A DNA stretch of 64,000 nt from Notolepis coatsorum (GCA_963971535.1 OZ020592.1:50487529-50551528); one strand, 5' to 3'; counted from the stretch's first letter, positions 32,886-44,355 are shown. Numbers and translations: made by a program. Notes: generated by a model not told the origin, from the letters alone.

Positions 32886-33653
32886 GCGGGGATATCAAAG
32901 GGATGTTCTTGCAGGTGAGACTAGTAGAGGAGGACAAGCCTCTGCTACGGTTCCTATGGAGAGAGAAGATCGGAGATGAGAACCCATCTATCTACCAGTG
33001 GGAAGTACTCCCCTTCGGAACCACATGCAGCCCGTGCTGTGCTACCTTTGCACTACAGAAACACGTCACAGAGGACCCAGCAGCAGATGAAGAGGTCCAA
33101 CACAGTGTGAAGAACAGTTTCTACATGGACAACTGTTTACAAAGCGTCTCGACTCAAGAAGAAGCCGAGGCTCTCCTAATCAAGTTACGCGCCTCCCTAA
33201 TCAAAGGCGGCTTTGATCTCAGGCAGTGGGCCAGCAGCGACCCGCACGTATTGCGCAGCCTCTCCTCCGCGGACAAGGCTGCCAGCAGTGAGACCTGGAT
33301 GGCGACAATCCCAGGAGAAGCCCAAGAAATGACACTAGGATTAGTCTGGCGCTTCAAAACAGACTCGCTCCACTATAGACACAAACCCTTGGCTCCAGAG
33401 CAAGGAAGGTCGGCGGCGATACCGACCACCAGACGGAGTGTGTACAGAACACTCGCCAGACAATATGACCCGTTGGGATGTATTCTACCTTACACCACCA
33501 GGGCAAAGATGATTGTACGAGCACTATGGGACAAGGACCAGGGCTGGGACGACCCAATACCCGCACACCTTGCCTCAACATGGAGAGAGTGGGAGACGGA
33601 ACTCCGCTCACTCCCAGGTGTCAATATACGCCGCAGCTACTTCCCATCCACAG
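32876..33653 (+). pseudogene. BEL reverse transcriptase core, frameshifted and truncated
   Basis: Continues the RT from the previous frame, overlapping its end by 10 bases. Motifs: ISGDIKGMFLQVRL (first catalytic Asp), LPFGTTCSPCCATF, and the active-site box FYMDNCLQS at about residues 82-90, in which the second Asp of the usual pair is Asn. I recall similar F-Y-V-D-N forms in fish BEL elements, so this may be a family trait and not a mutation. The region YRTLARQYDPLGCILPYT is the conserved RT/RNase H linker. Coding homology stops at 33653, where a hAT element is inserted; the frame runs on into that insertion to a stop at 33712. Confidence 0.9.
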
Positions 33654-34393
33654 CAGTGCATGTGAGCGGATCGGAGCGTGAGCGGCGCGGGGCGCGGAGC
33701 GGCCGGTTTTGACGTGAGCGAGGAGTGGGTTTTAAAATGAGTCTGCGCGACGTCCGGAGCGAGAGTTCTCCTCCGCTCCAATCCACTCCAGGCCGCTCAC
33801 AGTGGTTTAACACTGATGTAATATATACATGCAGTACAATGCCAAAGCAACAGATGGCGATGTACAAACATGAAGGCCATTTTCAACCAATGAGAAGGGT
33901 GAACCTGTGATAGGCTGTTCGTTCAGGCTTTGTCACTGTAGAGACGCCCACACTCACTCTAGTTAGAAAAAGTATATCGACGCCATTGTTGTTGACGTTA
34001 GCTTACATGCTAACGTTAATGGCAGCGACCATAGCATTGTGGCCCGGCTAGCCTATCATCGCTTAATAGAGATAGTGAATGGATAAACAACGTTATTTAA
34101 CATTGCAGAATGGCTACAATTACAATGCGGCTCAATACAAACAATTGTTAAGGGGCCCAGGGGGTGTAGACTGTTGTAGTTTGAGCTCATTTACACCATG
34201 CTCCAAAAAAAGAAGAAAAAAAACTGCCGAGCGATCTGGCGCGGGGAGCGGGGAGCGCTCGATTCAAGGTGAGCGGGGAGCGAGCGGAGAGCGACTTGGG
34301 GGCGGGGTCAACATGAGTGATTAGCGTAGCGGACCAAGCTTTAAAGAGCGAAGAGCGGATTTCTCGGCCGCGCCGATCCGCTCACGTGGTCTG
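33654..34393. mobile_element. hAT MITE nested in the BEL RNase H region
   Basis: It starts CAGTGCATGTGAGCGGATCG and ends with the inverted counterpart CGATCCGCTCACGTGGTCTG; 16 of those 20 bases pair. The 8-bp duplication atccacag (33646-33653 and 34394-34401) is perfect. The BEL coding frames on the two sides are in register once the 740 bp and one duplication copy are discounted, confirming the exact boundaries. No transposase. The sub-terminal parts are rich in gagcgg/gcggag words. Confidence 0.93.
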
Positions 34394-34401
34394 ATCCACA
34401 G

Positions 34402-36466
34402 TGAGGCCAGAGACATGCGAGATTGAGCTACACGTCTTCAGCGACGCCTCCGAAGTAGCCTACGGATCGGTTGCCTATTTGCGTGCCAAGAGATGGGAGG
34501 AAAGATACACACTGCTTTCATACTGGCCCGCTCAAGAATAGCCCCACGTAAGCAACAATCTATCCCACGTCTAGAGCTCTGCGCAGCCCTCGCAGGAGCG
34601 CATCTAGCCACGTTAATCCAACGTGAACTCACCATTCCGGTGCATAGAACAATCTTGTGGTCAGATTCCACGACAGTACTCACATGGATTAAGTCTGATT
34701 CATGCAGATACAAAGTCTTCGTGGGAGTCAGAGTCACCGAGATTCAAGAATTAACAGAAGAAGCAAGCTGGCGGTATGTGGACACCAAACACAACCCAGC
34801 TGACGTCATCACCCGGGGAATGTCCCTAGATGACCTAACCCGTCGCAACATCTACAGTGACGGACCAGCATTCCTCAAGCTCCCGGAAGGAGATTGGCCT
34901 ACGCCCACCCCGAGGGAAGCAAGTAACGAGGAGGCTGAGAACAAGAAGCCTATGTTCTGTGGACTGAGCACTGTCGCCTCCACAGACCCCAACATAGATG
35001 ACTGCATTACCCTAGAGAGTGCGCAACAAAGAACATTCCTGCGGCACCACCCAGAGATTCAGTCCCCCACTGACATGTCAGCAGCTGACTACGAAGAAGC
35101 AGAGCTTCTTCTACTACAACGAGCCCAGAGAGACTCGTTCCCCGATGAGCTAGACTGTCTACAGGGAGGAAACCCCGTCCCATCAGACAGCAGACTGATT
35201 CACCTGGCACCAGAGAGTGACGCACATAATCTCATCAGAGTGGGTGGTCGCCTGCGGAGAGCCCCCGATCTACCAGATGACATTAAGCACCCGATCGTCT
35301 TGAACAGCCGACACAAGGTCACAGAGCTGATCATAAAAAAATACGACGAGGATGTACACCACGCAGGAGCAGAGAGAGTCTTCGCGGAGATCAGACGTCG
35401 TTATTGGATATTGCAAGGGAGAGAAGCAGTACGGCGCTTCCAGCGAACCTGTCTAGACTGCCGTAAGTGGCGCGCGCAGCCCAGCATACCACGGATGGCT
35501 GACTTACCCCCCTGTCGCCTCCGAATCGGCGACAAGCCATTCCACTCCACAGGCATGGACTGCTTTGGCCCGTTGTATATAAAGAGAGGAAGAGGCACCG
35601 AGAAGCGGTGGGGTATTGTATTCAAATGCATGACCACCAGAGCGATACATATCGAGCTCCTTCCGACCATGAGCACAGACTCATTCCTTATGGCCTTCCG
35701 GAGATTCACATCACGGAAAGGAAAACCGTCTACATTGTTGTCTGATCACGGGACCAACTTCAAAGGCGGAGAAAGAGAGCTGAGAGAGAGCTTCCAAGCT
35801 ATGGGCCCAGAACTTAAGACCCACCTCGCTCCAGCCCAGATTGACTTCCAGTTTAATCCCCCGAACGCACCCCACTTCGGTGGAACCTCGGAACGAGAAG
35901 TACGTTCTATAAAGACAGCCCTGTACGCCGTACTCGGAGCCCAGACTGTGGCAGAGGAAGTCCTAATGACAGTCCTCATGGAGATCGAGGGAGTATTGAA
36001 CTCAAAGCCCCTCGGTTACGTCTCCAGTGATGTAGCAGATGTCGACCCAGTCACCCCCAACACACTCGTAATGGGGCGGCTGGACCCCGCGCTACCCCAG
36101 ACAATGTACAGGCCTGAAGAAGCGAACGGCCGAAGAATGTGGAGGTACAGCCAAGTACTAGCTGACAAGTTTTGGAGCAGCTTCCTACTTCACTACCTAC
36201 CGTCTCTACAGACCCGCCAGAAGTGGGTAAAAGAGAGAGACAATTTGACAGAAGGAACAGTCGTCATGATTATTGACCAGTCGCTACCCAGAGCTATGTG
36301 GCCGGCTGGCCGCGTAAGCAAAGTGATCACCGGTGCCGATGGCAAGGTCCGAGCAGCGGAAGTACTCGTCCAAGGGCGCACCTACACACGTCCCGTGGCG
36401 AGGCTCATAGAACTGCCCCGACTCCCAGATACTATCGATGATGACCATGACCCTATGACTTTGTGA
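34402..36466 (+). CDS. BEL RNase H remainder and integrase
   Basis: RNase H sequence resumes at 34402 (HVFSDASE near 34431) and changes frame near 34490; from ATG 34493 the frame is open for 657 codons. RNase H-like motifs: RLELCAALAGA (about 26-36), WSDSTTVLTWI (about 56-66), HNPADVITRG (about 100-109). The integrase zinc-binding region has HH...CLDC at about 289-320. The DDE core has Asp about 356 (MDCFGP), Asp about 418 (LLSDHGTNF) and Glu about 467 (GTSERE). The C-terminal BEL domain includes NSKPLGY and LRP-less DPVTPNTLV. It would insert the cDNA into the genome, making the 5-bp duplication seen here. All three catalytic acids appear intact. Confidence 0.92.
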
Positions 36467-36559
36467 GTTGACTGACCCTTACAGCGGACCTTGAGTGGTA
36501 GACAGTGCGGTTAATCTGTCTCTGCTTAGCTAATTAGGTGGGACTAATTAGGGGGCGGC
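36467..36559 (+). promoter_or_regulatory. 3' non-coding part of BEL with weak polypurine tract
   Basis: Between the integrase stop and the 3' LTR. The only purine-rich run is agggggcgg directly before the LTR (about 36550-36558), the probable primer site for plus-strand synthesis; it is interrupted by one C. Confidence 0.5.
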
Positions 36560-37959
36560 TGTTGTGAAGGATCAGATTAAACCGAATATGTATATTTATT
36601 TATATATATATATTTAATTGTATTTGTATATCGTTTGATATCCCCTGTATATTCCTTGTACAATATGCATTGAATATCCCCGTTTCTACTAAACAGCCCA
36701 TAATAGTTTCATTCTACCATTGGACGAGAACCTGGCGCCAGGTTGCCATACCCCTAGGTCCAAGTTCAATCGTGCCGCCTAACATGTCGAGGCAACCCCC
36801 GGTTCCGCGCAGTAATATGTCGGGCGAAATACGAATGGTACTATTTGTTCATAGCGCATATATATATGGCGCCAGTAAAGTAGAACTTTCTTTTAGTCCA
36901 GTTCTTTACCCTCCAACAGAGTGACAGACGCAAAAGCCTCCCCACGACGCACGTGCGGTGTAGTAAGGCCTACTTGGCCCAGAATAGGCATTGAGATATC
37001 GTGTAGATTAATAGTTGAATGGTCATAGTTTGGCACCATACCGTCGAGTTGGACGTATTCTATTAAGCTAGTAGTAGTCTATTTATGTATGGTGCATCGT
37101 TCGGTTAGAGTTCTACAGTTATCAGTACCCCCATCGTTCCTGGCGTTATCTGGACGCTTAACCAGGCTGGTCAGACCCCTAGTGGTGATTGCATCCGAGG
37201 AGCTCCGGGCCAAGAGCGACTGGACCTGTATATTGGATTACTCTACCCAGATGACGGCGAGCCTTCCACGGCTTGGATTATGCTTTGTGTGCTTTGATTA
37301 TTCCATGGATAAAGGCCAACACTGCTGAGTGTTGGAATTACCCCCCGGAGAGGACTCCAGGTGAGACGGCGCTCTACACGTGAGGTCGCCTCACGTCTCT
37401 CCGTTGTGGACCGGCAGATACCGTTCCACAGAGGGTCCAGCTGTATTCGTCTGCGGCCCGAGGTTCTGTGGGCACCGTGTCCAAGACTTTGGATTCTCCC
37501 AAGACACCGTCGGCCAGATGGGATACCGCCAGCGGCTTCTCTAACCCCCCCCCTCCTACTGTCTTACAACCAGCGGGAACCCCCCCCCCCTTAGTGTATC
37601 CAGCTATAATCATCTAAGTACCATCGCTATCGTTTCCTAAATATTCCAGGTTGTATACTTACTCCCTGCGCAACCAGAGATTGGACATTCAATGTTGATT
37701 TACCTACGAATACTCATTTGCCATAAAAGTGCATATTCCATATTTCAAATCATAAATGTAATTAAGTGATCGTTGTATACACCCTTTGCTGTATTAAACC
37801 TTCGATTTGGTACATTTGTGTTGGTTCGTTTCATCAGGTGGGAAAGTGTTCATCATACTTATATCTTGTACTGGGTGGCCAGAAGTTAAAGTACATGAGG
37901 TAGTGGTATTAAATATCATATCTAACAATACAGTCAGGGAATTGTACCCCTCAGTTACA
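36560..37959 (+). repeat. BEL 3' LTR
   Basis: 1400 bp, nearly identical to the 5' LTR, starting TGTTGTGAAGGATCAG and ending CCCCTCAGTTACA. Followed by the ttctt duplication at 37960-37964. Confidence 0.96.
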
Positions 37960-38370
37960 TTCTTGATAACAATCTATTGGTCCGCATAAACATCTCTAAA
38001 TATGCGTACGGCCTAGGCGGCCAGAGCATCTAACTGTTCTAACAGCAATATATAATCCATTTCAGAAGCAGAAAGCATGCAATAAGTTATAATAATAATT
38101 ATTGAAAAGTTCTGGGGGTTTTTAAGTCGTATTTGGGGGCAATTGACCAATGGTAGGCTTTTCTCAATGTTTTTTACATCTGGGTAAGAGTTTCTTATCT
38201 GGGTAAGAGTGCTCTCGACCACTCTTAGAATTTGGTCTTGCCTAAGAGAAAAGCAAAAATAAGAAAACATTGCTGAATCCCAGGTAAGAACAAAATAAGA
38301 AAAAATGCTAGATAAGAACAAAATAAGAGGAAATCTGTTCTTATATCGCTTAGTGAATGAGGCCCATTGT

Positions 38371-39039
38371 GTCAACAGCTCTCCTTTACCCGACTAAAAA
38401 CTAGACGAAAACTATAACTTTAAAAGTGACTACACAAAACTCCATTAACTGACATTCAATCTACTGAACACACACACACACAGAGTGATACAGTAGGCTT
38501 ACGGTAGCTTAAAAAAAAGAAAAAAAAGAATTGGACCAAAATGGATATGGATGCTTCCATTTATAATTTATCTTATTGTGTTTATACACTATGAATACTG
38601 TTGTGATACCGAGTGTGTGTTTATAATATCCAGGGAATAAACTCATGCAACATAAAAAGTAAATTATAAGACTGATGAACTAAAATGATCTGTTAGTCCT
38701 CTAAAAGCCTAACAAACAACTACAACCCTGGACTGATAACTGGACGCAGAGAGGCCTTCTTACCCGCTCACATGTTGGTGTTTGTCCTCATCTTGTCCTC
38801 TGAAAATCAAGCCACAGCTTGGTGGCGTCCACCTGTCATGGGAGTAAATAAAATAAATATATAATTTGTGACCATCCTATGCCTTTTTTTTTGTTGTTGT
38901 TCTTAGCTCTATGTATTTAAAAAAAAAAAAAAAAAACATTTAATGTTCTTATGTACCTTAGATACTACTGCTACCATGTATGTATATATGTGTGTTTCAT
39001 TACATGTTAATTAATTCATAACAATTATTCACCTGTTCT
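38371..39039. other. Unassigned AT-rich sequence
   Basis: No gene or element ends. Short CA repeat near 38470 and poly-A near 38920-38935. Confidence 0.3.
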
Positions 39040-39320
39040 ATTCTCCATCCATCTATCATCCATTGCAACATTATATTATCATCGACGTCCCACCTGAAGT
39101 TTCTGTCCTCCACGCCGCCTGTGGTGCTTTTTTTCCTTCCTATTGCTAGGTTTTTAGTGAGTCGTTCCTTATCTTCATTGGGGAAAGTCTGGGAGTGTCG
39201 CATATATGGATTTTATTTTTGATCTATTGTGATGTTTCTTCTTGACTTGTACAAGAAGACTTGTACAGCCCATGGGGGCTATTCCATGTGATCTCGGGCT
39301 ATACAAATAAATTGATTTGA
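39040..39320 (+). mobile_element. LINE 3' tail
   Basis: The end cgggctatacaaataaattg followed by tttgattt repeats is a common 3' terminus of fish LINEs. Upstream, ctccatccatctatcatcca and the ttcctattgctaggttttta stretch are typical of the 3' untranslated region. Coding sequence is absent, so it is a severely 5'-truncated copy. Confidence 0.6.
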
Positions 39321-39470
39321 TTTGATATGTGTATTCACTTTTGGGAGCAGTTAGTGTATAATTGAGTACCTCAGACAAAGTTTGGAGAGGAACAATGTTT
39401 TCAAACTTTATTATCTAAAGATGGTAAGTTAAGAGTGTTGAGTTACTCATAGTTAAAGACAGTCATCGTT

Positions 39471-39660
39471 TACATTTACATTTAGTCATTTAGCTGACGC
39501 TTTTATCCAAAGCGACTTACAAGTTTTGTACAACAAGTCAGCAGGAAGGGTACAACTCTATCAGCTGAGTAACAATGTTCATCAAGGTGTTGAGTGCCAC
39601 AGTGTAGGTTAGTATATTAGGACAAGTGCATGACAGTAAGGTTCGTTATGGTTAGATTGG
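39471..39660. repeat. Abundant fish interspersed repeat fragment
   Basis: Contains atttagctgacgcttttatc followed by caaagcgacttacaa, a motif I recognise as extremely common across teleost genomes. I am not sure of its class and leave it unnamed. Confidence 0.55.
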
Positions 39661-39689
39661 TTGACCTAATTGTTTACACTGCCTGTGTT

Positions 39690-39788
39690 GTTTTTTTCTA
39701 CTACCTGTACCCCCCCCCTCCCCCCATGCTGCTATGATGCCTGAATTTCCCCAAGGGGATCAATAAAGGAATATCTTATCTTATCTTA
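39690..39788 (+). mobile_element. Second LINE 3' tail
   Basis: tttccccaaggggatcaata then aaggaatatcttatcttatc is a LINE 3' end with a short tandem terminal repeat (ttatc). It abuts a minus-strand LINE fragment, so two elements meet tail to tail. Confidence 0.65.
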
Positions 39789-39789
39789 T

Positions 39790-40035
39790 TATTATTCTTT
39801 TTTTCTTACATTTCAGATAATGATTGAAGAAGTGTGTCTTTAGTCGACGGCAAAAGATTGGACTGGTTTCGGCTGTCCTAACTGTGGTGGGAAGTTCGTT
39901 CCACCATTGTGGGGCAAGGACCGAGAATAGGCGGCTTCTCCTTGATGACCCTCCCAGAGCTCGGATAGGAGTAGGTCTGAGGCGGCCAGAAGATGCAGAG
40001 CGTTGGGGTCTTGAGGGTGTGTAGTTAGAGACCAT
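39790..40035 (-). pseudogene. LINE ORF2 C-terminus (CR1/L2 group), minus strand
   Basis: Minus-strand sequence reads SRRSRLFSVLAPQWWNELPT followed by a segment ending RRLKTHFFNHYLK, the characteristic C-terminus of CR1/L2-group ORF2 with its PxWWNxLP motif. The rest of the element is absent. A shorter copy of the same end lies at 25240-25370. Confidence 0.75.
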
Positions 40036-40046
40036 TGACCGGACAA

Positions 40047-41204
40047 GAAACTACGTGTTGAGTGATTAAGATTAACTTATACATGGTTAAATACATGGGC
40101 TGTCCAATGGATTTATATGGTTATTTAGCGCAAGGGTTCAAATGACCCATCTCAAATTTTTGGAAGCACCCGTTGTAATTGGAGGATCAAGAAAAGAGGG
40201 CAGATAGGGCGGGAAAGACAGAACATGAATGAGATAAGGGAAACACAATGCAAATTCAAAAGAAAAAAAACAACAGAACAACTTGACTTTTCACCTTTAC
40301 CTCTATCTGCTATCTTGCCCTTCCCCCACTCACCCTCTCAAGAATGTCTCTCAATTTTCAGATGTACAATATTTGTAAACTATTAATAGTACAACAATGT
40401 TAGTGGTATTCATCTAGTATCCCACGTTATCCTATCAGGAGTGAGAACTCCACACTGCAAAAATAGTCCGAAAAATAAGAAGTAAAATAAACAAATATGT
40501 GTCTCTGCAACTAAGTTTTCTTGAAATAATAAAAAAAAAAGATTGAGGGTTCTCTCTCCTGAAAGTGGGAAAGGATACAGAAAATTTATTTTCTGTTTAC
40601 TGCAGAGTGGAGGGACTGGAAGACACATGTTACTGACCAGACACTCTATCAGTGATGGCTGTCGTACTGTAGAGCTATTTAAAATGTATTTTAACAAAAA
40701 TAATACCATTTACACTTTACAGCACATTTAAGTCTGCTATCTATAACACATCAACAATACATTAATACACCTCCATCACATAGTTGGGGATAGTTTAGTT
40801 ACATAGCAATCGGATAACTCCAGTGCATAGTCTGTGAGATTCTAAACTAAATTGAAATTGTTTTGTATGTTACTTTTCAGCCTTATAACACTTCCATTAT
40901 ACTATATAAATTACTATATTAAACTTTATAATAGCCCTGCATGTCATATCATTTCTGTCAATATTTTAACAGAATAAATACTTAATGACGTATACTGTTC
41001 TTCTGACATCTCATGCCATGTTATAAAATGTTTGGTTAATGAATTCTGAATATGTAAATACACATCTTTCTATCATCATCATCATCATCATTATCATCTT
41101 TATAAGCATAATCATACTTATTGTCATCATCATAATCATCGTCATCAGGCAGTGAAACTGAAAAAAAGAAATCTGAAAAAATAATGAAGAAAGTTTTTTT
41201 TTCT
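40047..41204. other. Unassigned sequence
   Basis: Mostly AT-rich single-copy sequence. A 24-bp word, attggaggatcaagaaaaga plus gggc (about 40178-40201), recurs in reverse complement near 50413-50436. An (ATC)n-like stretch lies at 41073-41145. No gene. Confidence 0.3.
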
Positions 41205-41420
41205 TGATTATGACTGACAGCCAATCACAGACATGATGCAAAGAGCCCACGGGAGCCGCCGTCACCGCCGGTGAGTCATGAGTCATGATTCACGATCCAT
41301 TGGAAACATTCTCCTTCTCTCTGGTGGGGCAACAAACTGCCAAGTAAACATGCATGTAATCAGCCGCCAATAAACACACAGGAACAGTACGATAAGAATG
41401 TTCACACAATTAATGTCAAT
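41205..41420. other. Candidate conserved non-coding element (weak)
   Basis: Non-repetitive sequence with gtgagtcatgagtcatgatt (overlapping AP-1/MAF-like TGAGTCA half-sites near 41270-41290) and aagtaaacatgcatgtaatc (a forkhead-like TAAACA). The motif content suggests an enhancer, but conservation cannot be seen from one sequence. Confidence 0.22.
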
Positions 41421-42105
41421 CCCACAGTTTGCCAACAACACTGCCAATCCCAGCAGGATTTGGGAAGAGGAGCGAGGACAGACATGGCCGCTTTCCAGAC
41501 GTTTTGGAAAAGACTTGATTTCAGTGGCTGAAAAATCCTACAGCCTCTTAATATTATGCAACCTTGTGGTTCCAAAGATAGAATTTTGGTGAAATTGAGA
41601 GTGTAGCACAAAAACTGAAAACGTAATAGAGGATCTTGCCAATGTTCCAATCCCTTCATAATTAAAAATAGCCTACCTGGCTGTATCTACTCATTGCCTT
41701 TGGGATTCACAAGCCTTCTGATATTACTATGGTACACGCGCATGCACACACACAGAGAACACATATGAATACACACACACAGGGAACACCTACTGTACAA
41801 ACACACACGTGCACTCAGGGAACACATATACAAACACACACACACAGGGAACACATACAGACACACAGATCGTGAAGTGCTTTTATTGCCCAGTGAGTCA
41901 GAGATAAGATGCTGTCGGCATTCTTTTTATTTGTTTATGTATCTTTGGAATAATGAAGTGCATGATGACAGACAAGTGCTCAGAAGCAGAGGTCATTCTT
42001 CTACAAAGAGAAAAGAGATGGCAGGATTCAGACGTCATCATGTTCAACCAATCATGTCTTATTATTATGCGTTATGCCAAATCATACCGACAACAAATTA
42101 GAAAG
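41421..42105. other. Unassigned sequence with CA-rich minisatellite
   Basis: 41740-41870 contains imperfect tandem units of acacacagggaacacatata type. Otherwise nothing recognised. Confidence 0.35.
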
Positions 42106-42118
42106 AAAATCCATCTCA

Positions 42119-42592
42119 AGGCGGCTGGGTGGCGCAGCGGACATTGCGCTCATCACCAACGCAAGAGACACCGGGTTCGAATCCGGCCGTCGGCGTTGCC
42201 TCCGGCTTGTGCCGGCCGTCATACTAACTCAATTGTCAGAGTTAGCGGGTGGAAGTCGATGGGTGGTAATCTGGACGTTGTGGACAGCGACTCCTACAGG
42301 TCGGTTGGGGGACGCCTGCACAGCAGAGACAGGAAATGGCGGGGGTAGTGTGAGCCTCCCACACGTTACACCTCGCCAATGAGAGTCCACGCTGGCAGGT
42401 CAAAAGATGTGACAGGCTGCCTCCTCGTGTACCGGAGGGGACATGTGATGCAAGGCTTCTATCCTCCCTACAACCGGCCAGTGGGGGGCATATGCGAGCA
42501 ACGTTCAAGACAGGGGAGGGAAGAATTGGCACAGCGAATTGGGATGGGAGAAAAATAGAAAAAGAGGAGAAAAAGTGGATAAAAAATAAAAT
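42119..42592 (+). mobile_element. tRNA-headed SINE, copy 3
   Basis: Head with A box tggcgcagcgga and B box gggttcgaatcc, the family body and an A-rich tail (ataaaaaataaaat). Exact 13-bp duplication aaaatccatctca at 42106-42118 and 42593-42605. Very similar to copy 4 throughout, so the two are from one young subfamily. Confidence 0.94.
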
Positions 42593-42605
42593 AAAATCCA
42601 TCTCA

Positions 42606-43229
42606 TCTTGATAGAACAGTGATATGACCTGACTCTCACTTAATGCGTTGGGTAGATACCGTCGCTGCATGTTCCCGGGGTCTGTCCGCAGATCACATTA
42701 CAAGGGGTCAGATGAATCGGGAGAGAAAAACACAATGTTGGGCCTGTTTGTATGGCTTGATATCATCCGGTAAAGCGTGGCCCTTTTCCCACGTGATAAG
42801 AGCTCCGTAAAGCAATTTAGCTGGAAATGACTGTGAAGAGCGGAGTGCAGTGCCATTTTTCTCAAGTACTCTGATGACAGCATCTCTTTGGATTGCAGAA
42901 AGAGCCAAGAACAACAAGGACATAACCTCAGATTTTCATTATCTCTTTACACTTTGTGCTTTGTACCAGTGTACTCAACAAGTAATGAGTGCATCCAATC
43001 CAAAACATCGGTAATAATAAGGAAGTTATTCTTCAACTTATAACAACAACTATGCTCACAAAAGACTGGGAGAGAAGGAACAGTGGTGTTCGCCTTCTGT
43101 ATGAAGGAGTTCAATGGATGCTTTTAAACCACGTTATGTGTTAAGTTCTCTTGGATGTTTTCACAAGAGTTTCTTCGTAGAATTTCTAGAACTCTAAAGG
43201 TTTCGGTGGCCAGTAGCCATTGTATGGTA
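42606..43229. other. Unassigned sequence
   Basis: Single-copy looking sequence without open frames of interest or repeat ends. Confidence 0.3.
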
Positions 43230-43520
43230 TGGTTTTTATTCTTAATCCCAGAGGGGAAACATGGTTTGCCACCATGTTACACAAACATACACAAATACAC
43301 AAACAAAAAACAATAACATACAATGCAAGTTACATAACACAGTAAAAAGAAGAGAGCCTCTCAACACATACAGTACAAGTTACATAACACAGTAAAAAGA
43401 AGAGAGCCTCTCAACACAGAGCTAGCGGTGTTTGATAAAGAATTTAACCGCAGCAGGAACAAAGGACCTTCTCAATCGCTCAGTAGAGCATCGAGGCATC
43501 AAAAACTAAATGAGCTTCGC
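43230..43520 (-). mobile_element. LINE 3' fragment on the minus strand, with internal duplication
   Basis: Read on the minus strand, 43420-43490 encodes SFVPAAVKFF, a common C-terminal motif of fish LINE ORF2. Downstream on that strand come a 3' region and an end with ttaataaaaa-like wording (43235-43250 plus strand: tttttattcttaatccc). A 56-bp stretch containing agttacataacacagtaaaa is tandemly duplicated at about 43325-43420. Confidence 0.5.
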
Positions 43521-43529
43521 AGAGCATCA

Positions 43530-44257
43530 AATATATTGTGACATTAAAATGAGCCACTCTCTCCGAAATCCAAAAACGAATGTGATCAAGTATAAAGTCT
43601 GAAGCTGCTTCATATACGATGAGCTGGGGAGGATTTTATAGGTGACACTGAGCACCCAGGGGAATGTTTTTAGTGTATAGGTAAATGTTCTGCTTCAGAA
43701 CAGAGAACACTACAATATAATAAAGCTCATTTGGATATACAAAAGCTAATTATCTGTGAATCCATAAAATCAGCTCTAGACTTTAAACCTGATGACATCA
43801 CAAATTTGATTCTTACAGTTTTGGGCTTTGTGAGAGATTAGCTCATGGTCACAGATATTGATCGAGGGCCATGGAAATTACATTCACATTTTCTGTATTC
43901 GAGTGGCCTTCCCCTTTAACCTACTTTTATTGCAATCTAGAAAGGGTTAACAAATCAAGACACTTTCCACCCTGAGCGATGGATTCATTATCATGCCATC
44001 TGCTGCGAACTCCAAAGGCAACAGTATTCACGACGTCGTCCACATCCACTCATCCAGACCGGTGCCCGTTCCTGACAGCTTCACTTTGGTCTTCTTCAGC
44101 CTTGTTATTTTGATCCATCTAAGCTTGGCCGGGGCAGAGCTTTTGTTACCCACAAGAGGATTGGAGCCAGGGGAACCCTAAAGACCTCTTCCATCTCGGA
44201 TGATTACTGAAGGCACACGATGTACCCAAACACCAGGCCCCTTGCCATTCTCTCTCT
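43530..44257. other. Unassigned sequence with a possible conserved stretch
   Basis: No transposon ends. The 43705-43990 part is non-repetitive, with a homeodomain-type core (gctaattatctgtgaatcc) and a tggccttcccctttaacct segment, and might be conserved non-coding DNA. The short frame at 43993-44181 has no motif. Confidence 0.25.
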
Positions 44258-44307
44258 CACGCGCGCACACACACACACACTCGCACGCACGCACGCACAC
44301 ACGCACG

Positions 44308-44352
<45 letters not shown>
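44258..44352. repeat. (CA)n microsatellite
   Basis: CA dinucleotide with GCACGCACGC interruptions in the left half. Confidence 0.95.

Positions 44353-44355
<3 letters not shown>

Larger units (their letters stand above)
28009..37959 (+). mobile_element. BEL/Pao LTR retrotransposon, nearly complete
   Basis: Two direct LTRs (28009-29412 and 36560-37959) enclose a primer-binding site, gag, aspartic protease, reverse transcriptase/RNase H and integrase in BEL/Pao order (protease before RT, integrase last). A perfect 5-bp duplication ttctt lies at 28004-28008 and 37960-37964. The LTRs differ at only a handful of substitutions plus poly-C and small length changes, so the insertion is recent. The copy is disabled by a one-base frameshift near 32876, a second frame change near 34490 and a 740-bp hAT insertion at 33654-34393. 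A diverged solo LTR of the same family sits at 16149-17484. Confidence 0.97.
26141..38370. mobile_element. Old inverted-repeat element split by a SINE and a BEL element
   Basis: Left end acaatgggcctcattcacc (26141-26159) and right end tgaatgaggcccattgt (to 38370) are inverted copies, 18 of 19 matching. The words aataag and cttatt are frequent just inside both ends. In between lie a SINE (26328-26798) and the BEL element (28009-37959), so the original element was at most about 1.8 kb. The gggcctcattcac terminus resembles PIF/Harbinger-like MITEs of fishes, but I cannot see a clean 3-bp duplication, so the superfamily is uncertain. Confidence 0.6.

Noticed and set aside
33654-34393. Part of the BEL frame (to 33712) as genuine RNase H sequence
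   Set aside because: The last 20 or so codons lie inside the nested hAT element, beyond the target duplication.
42119-42192. tRNA gene suggested by A and B boxes
   Set aside because: The boxes belong to a SINE head joined to a conserved body and A-rich tail with target duplications; the same head recurs in other copies.
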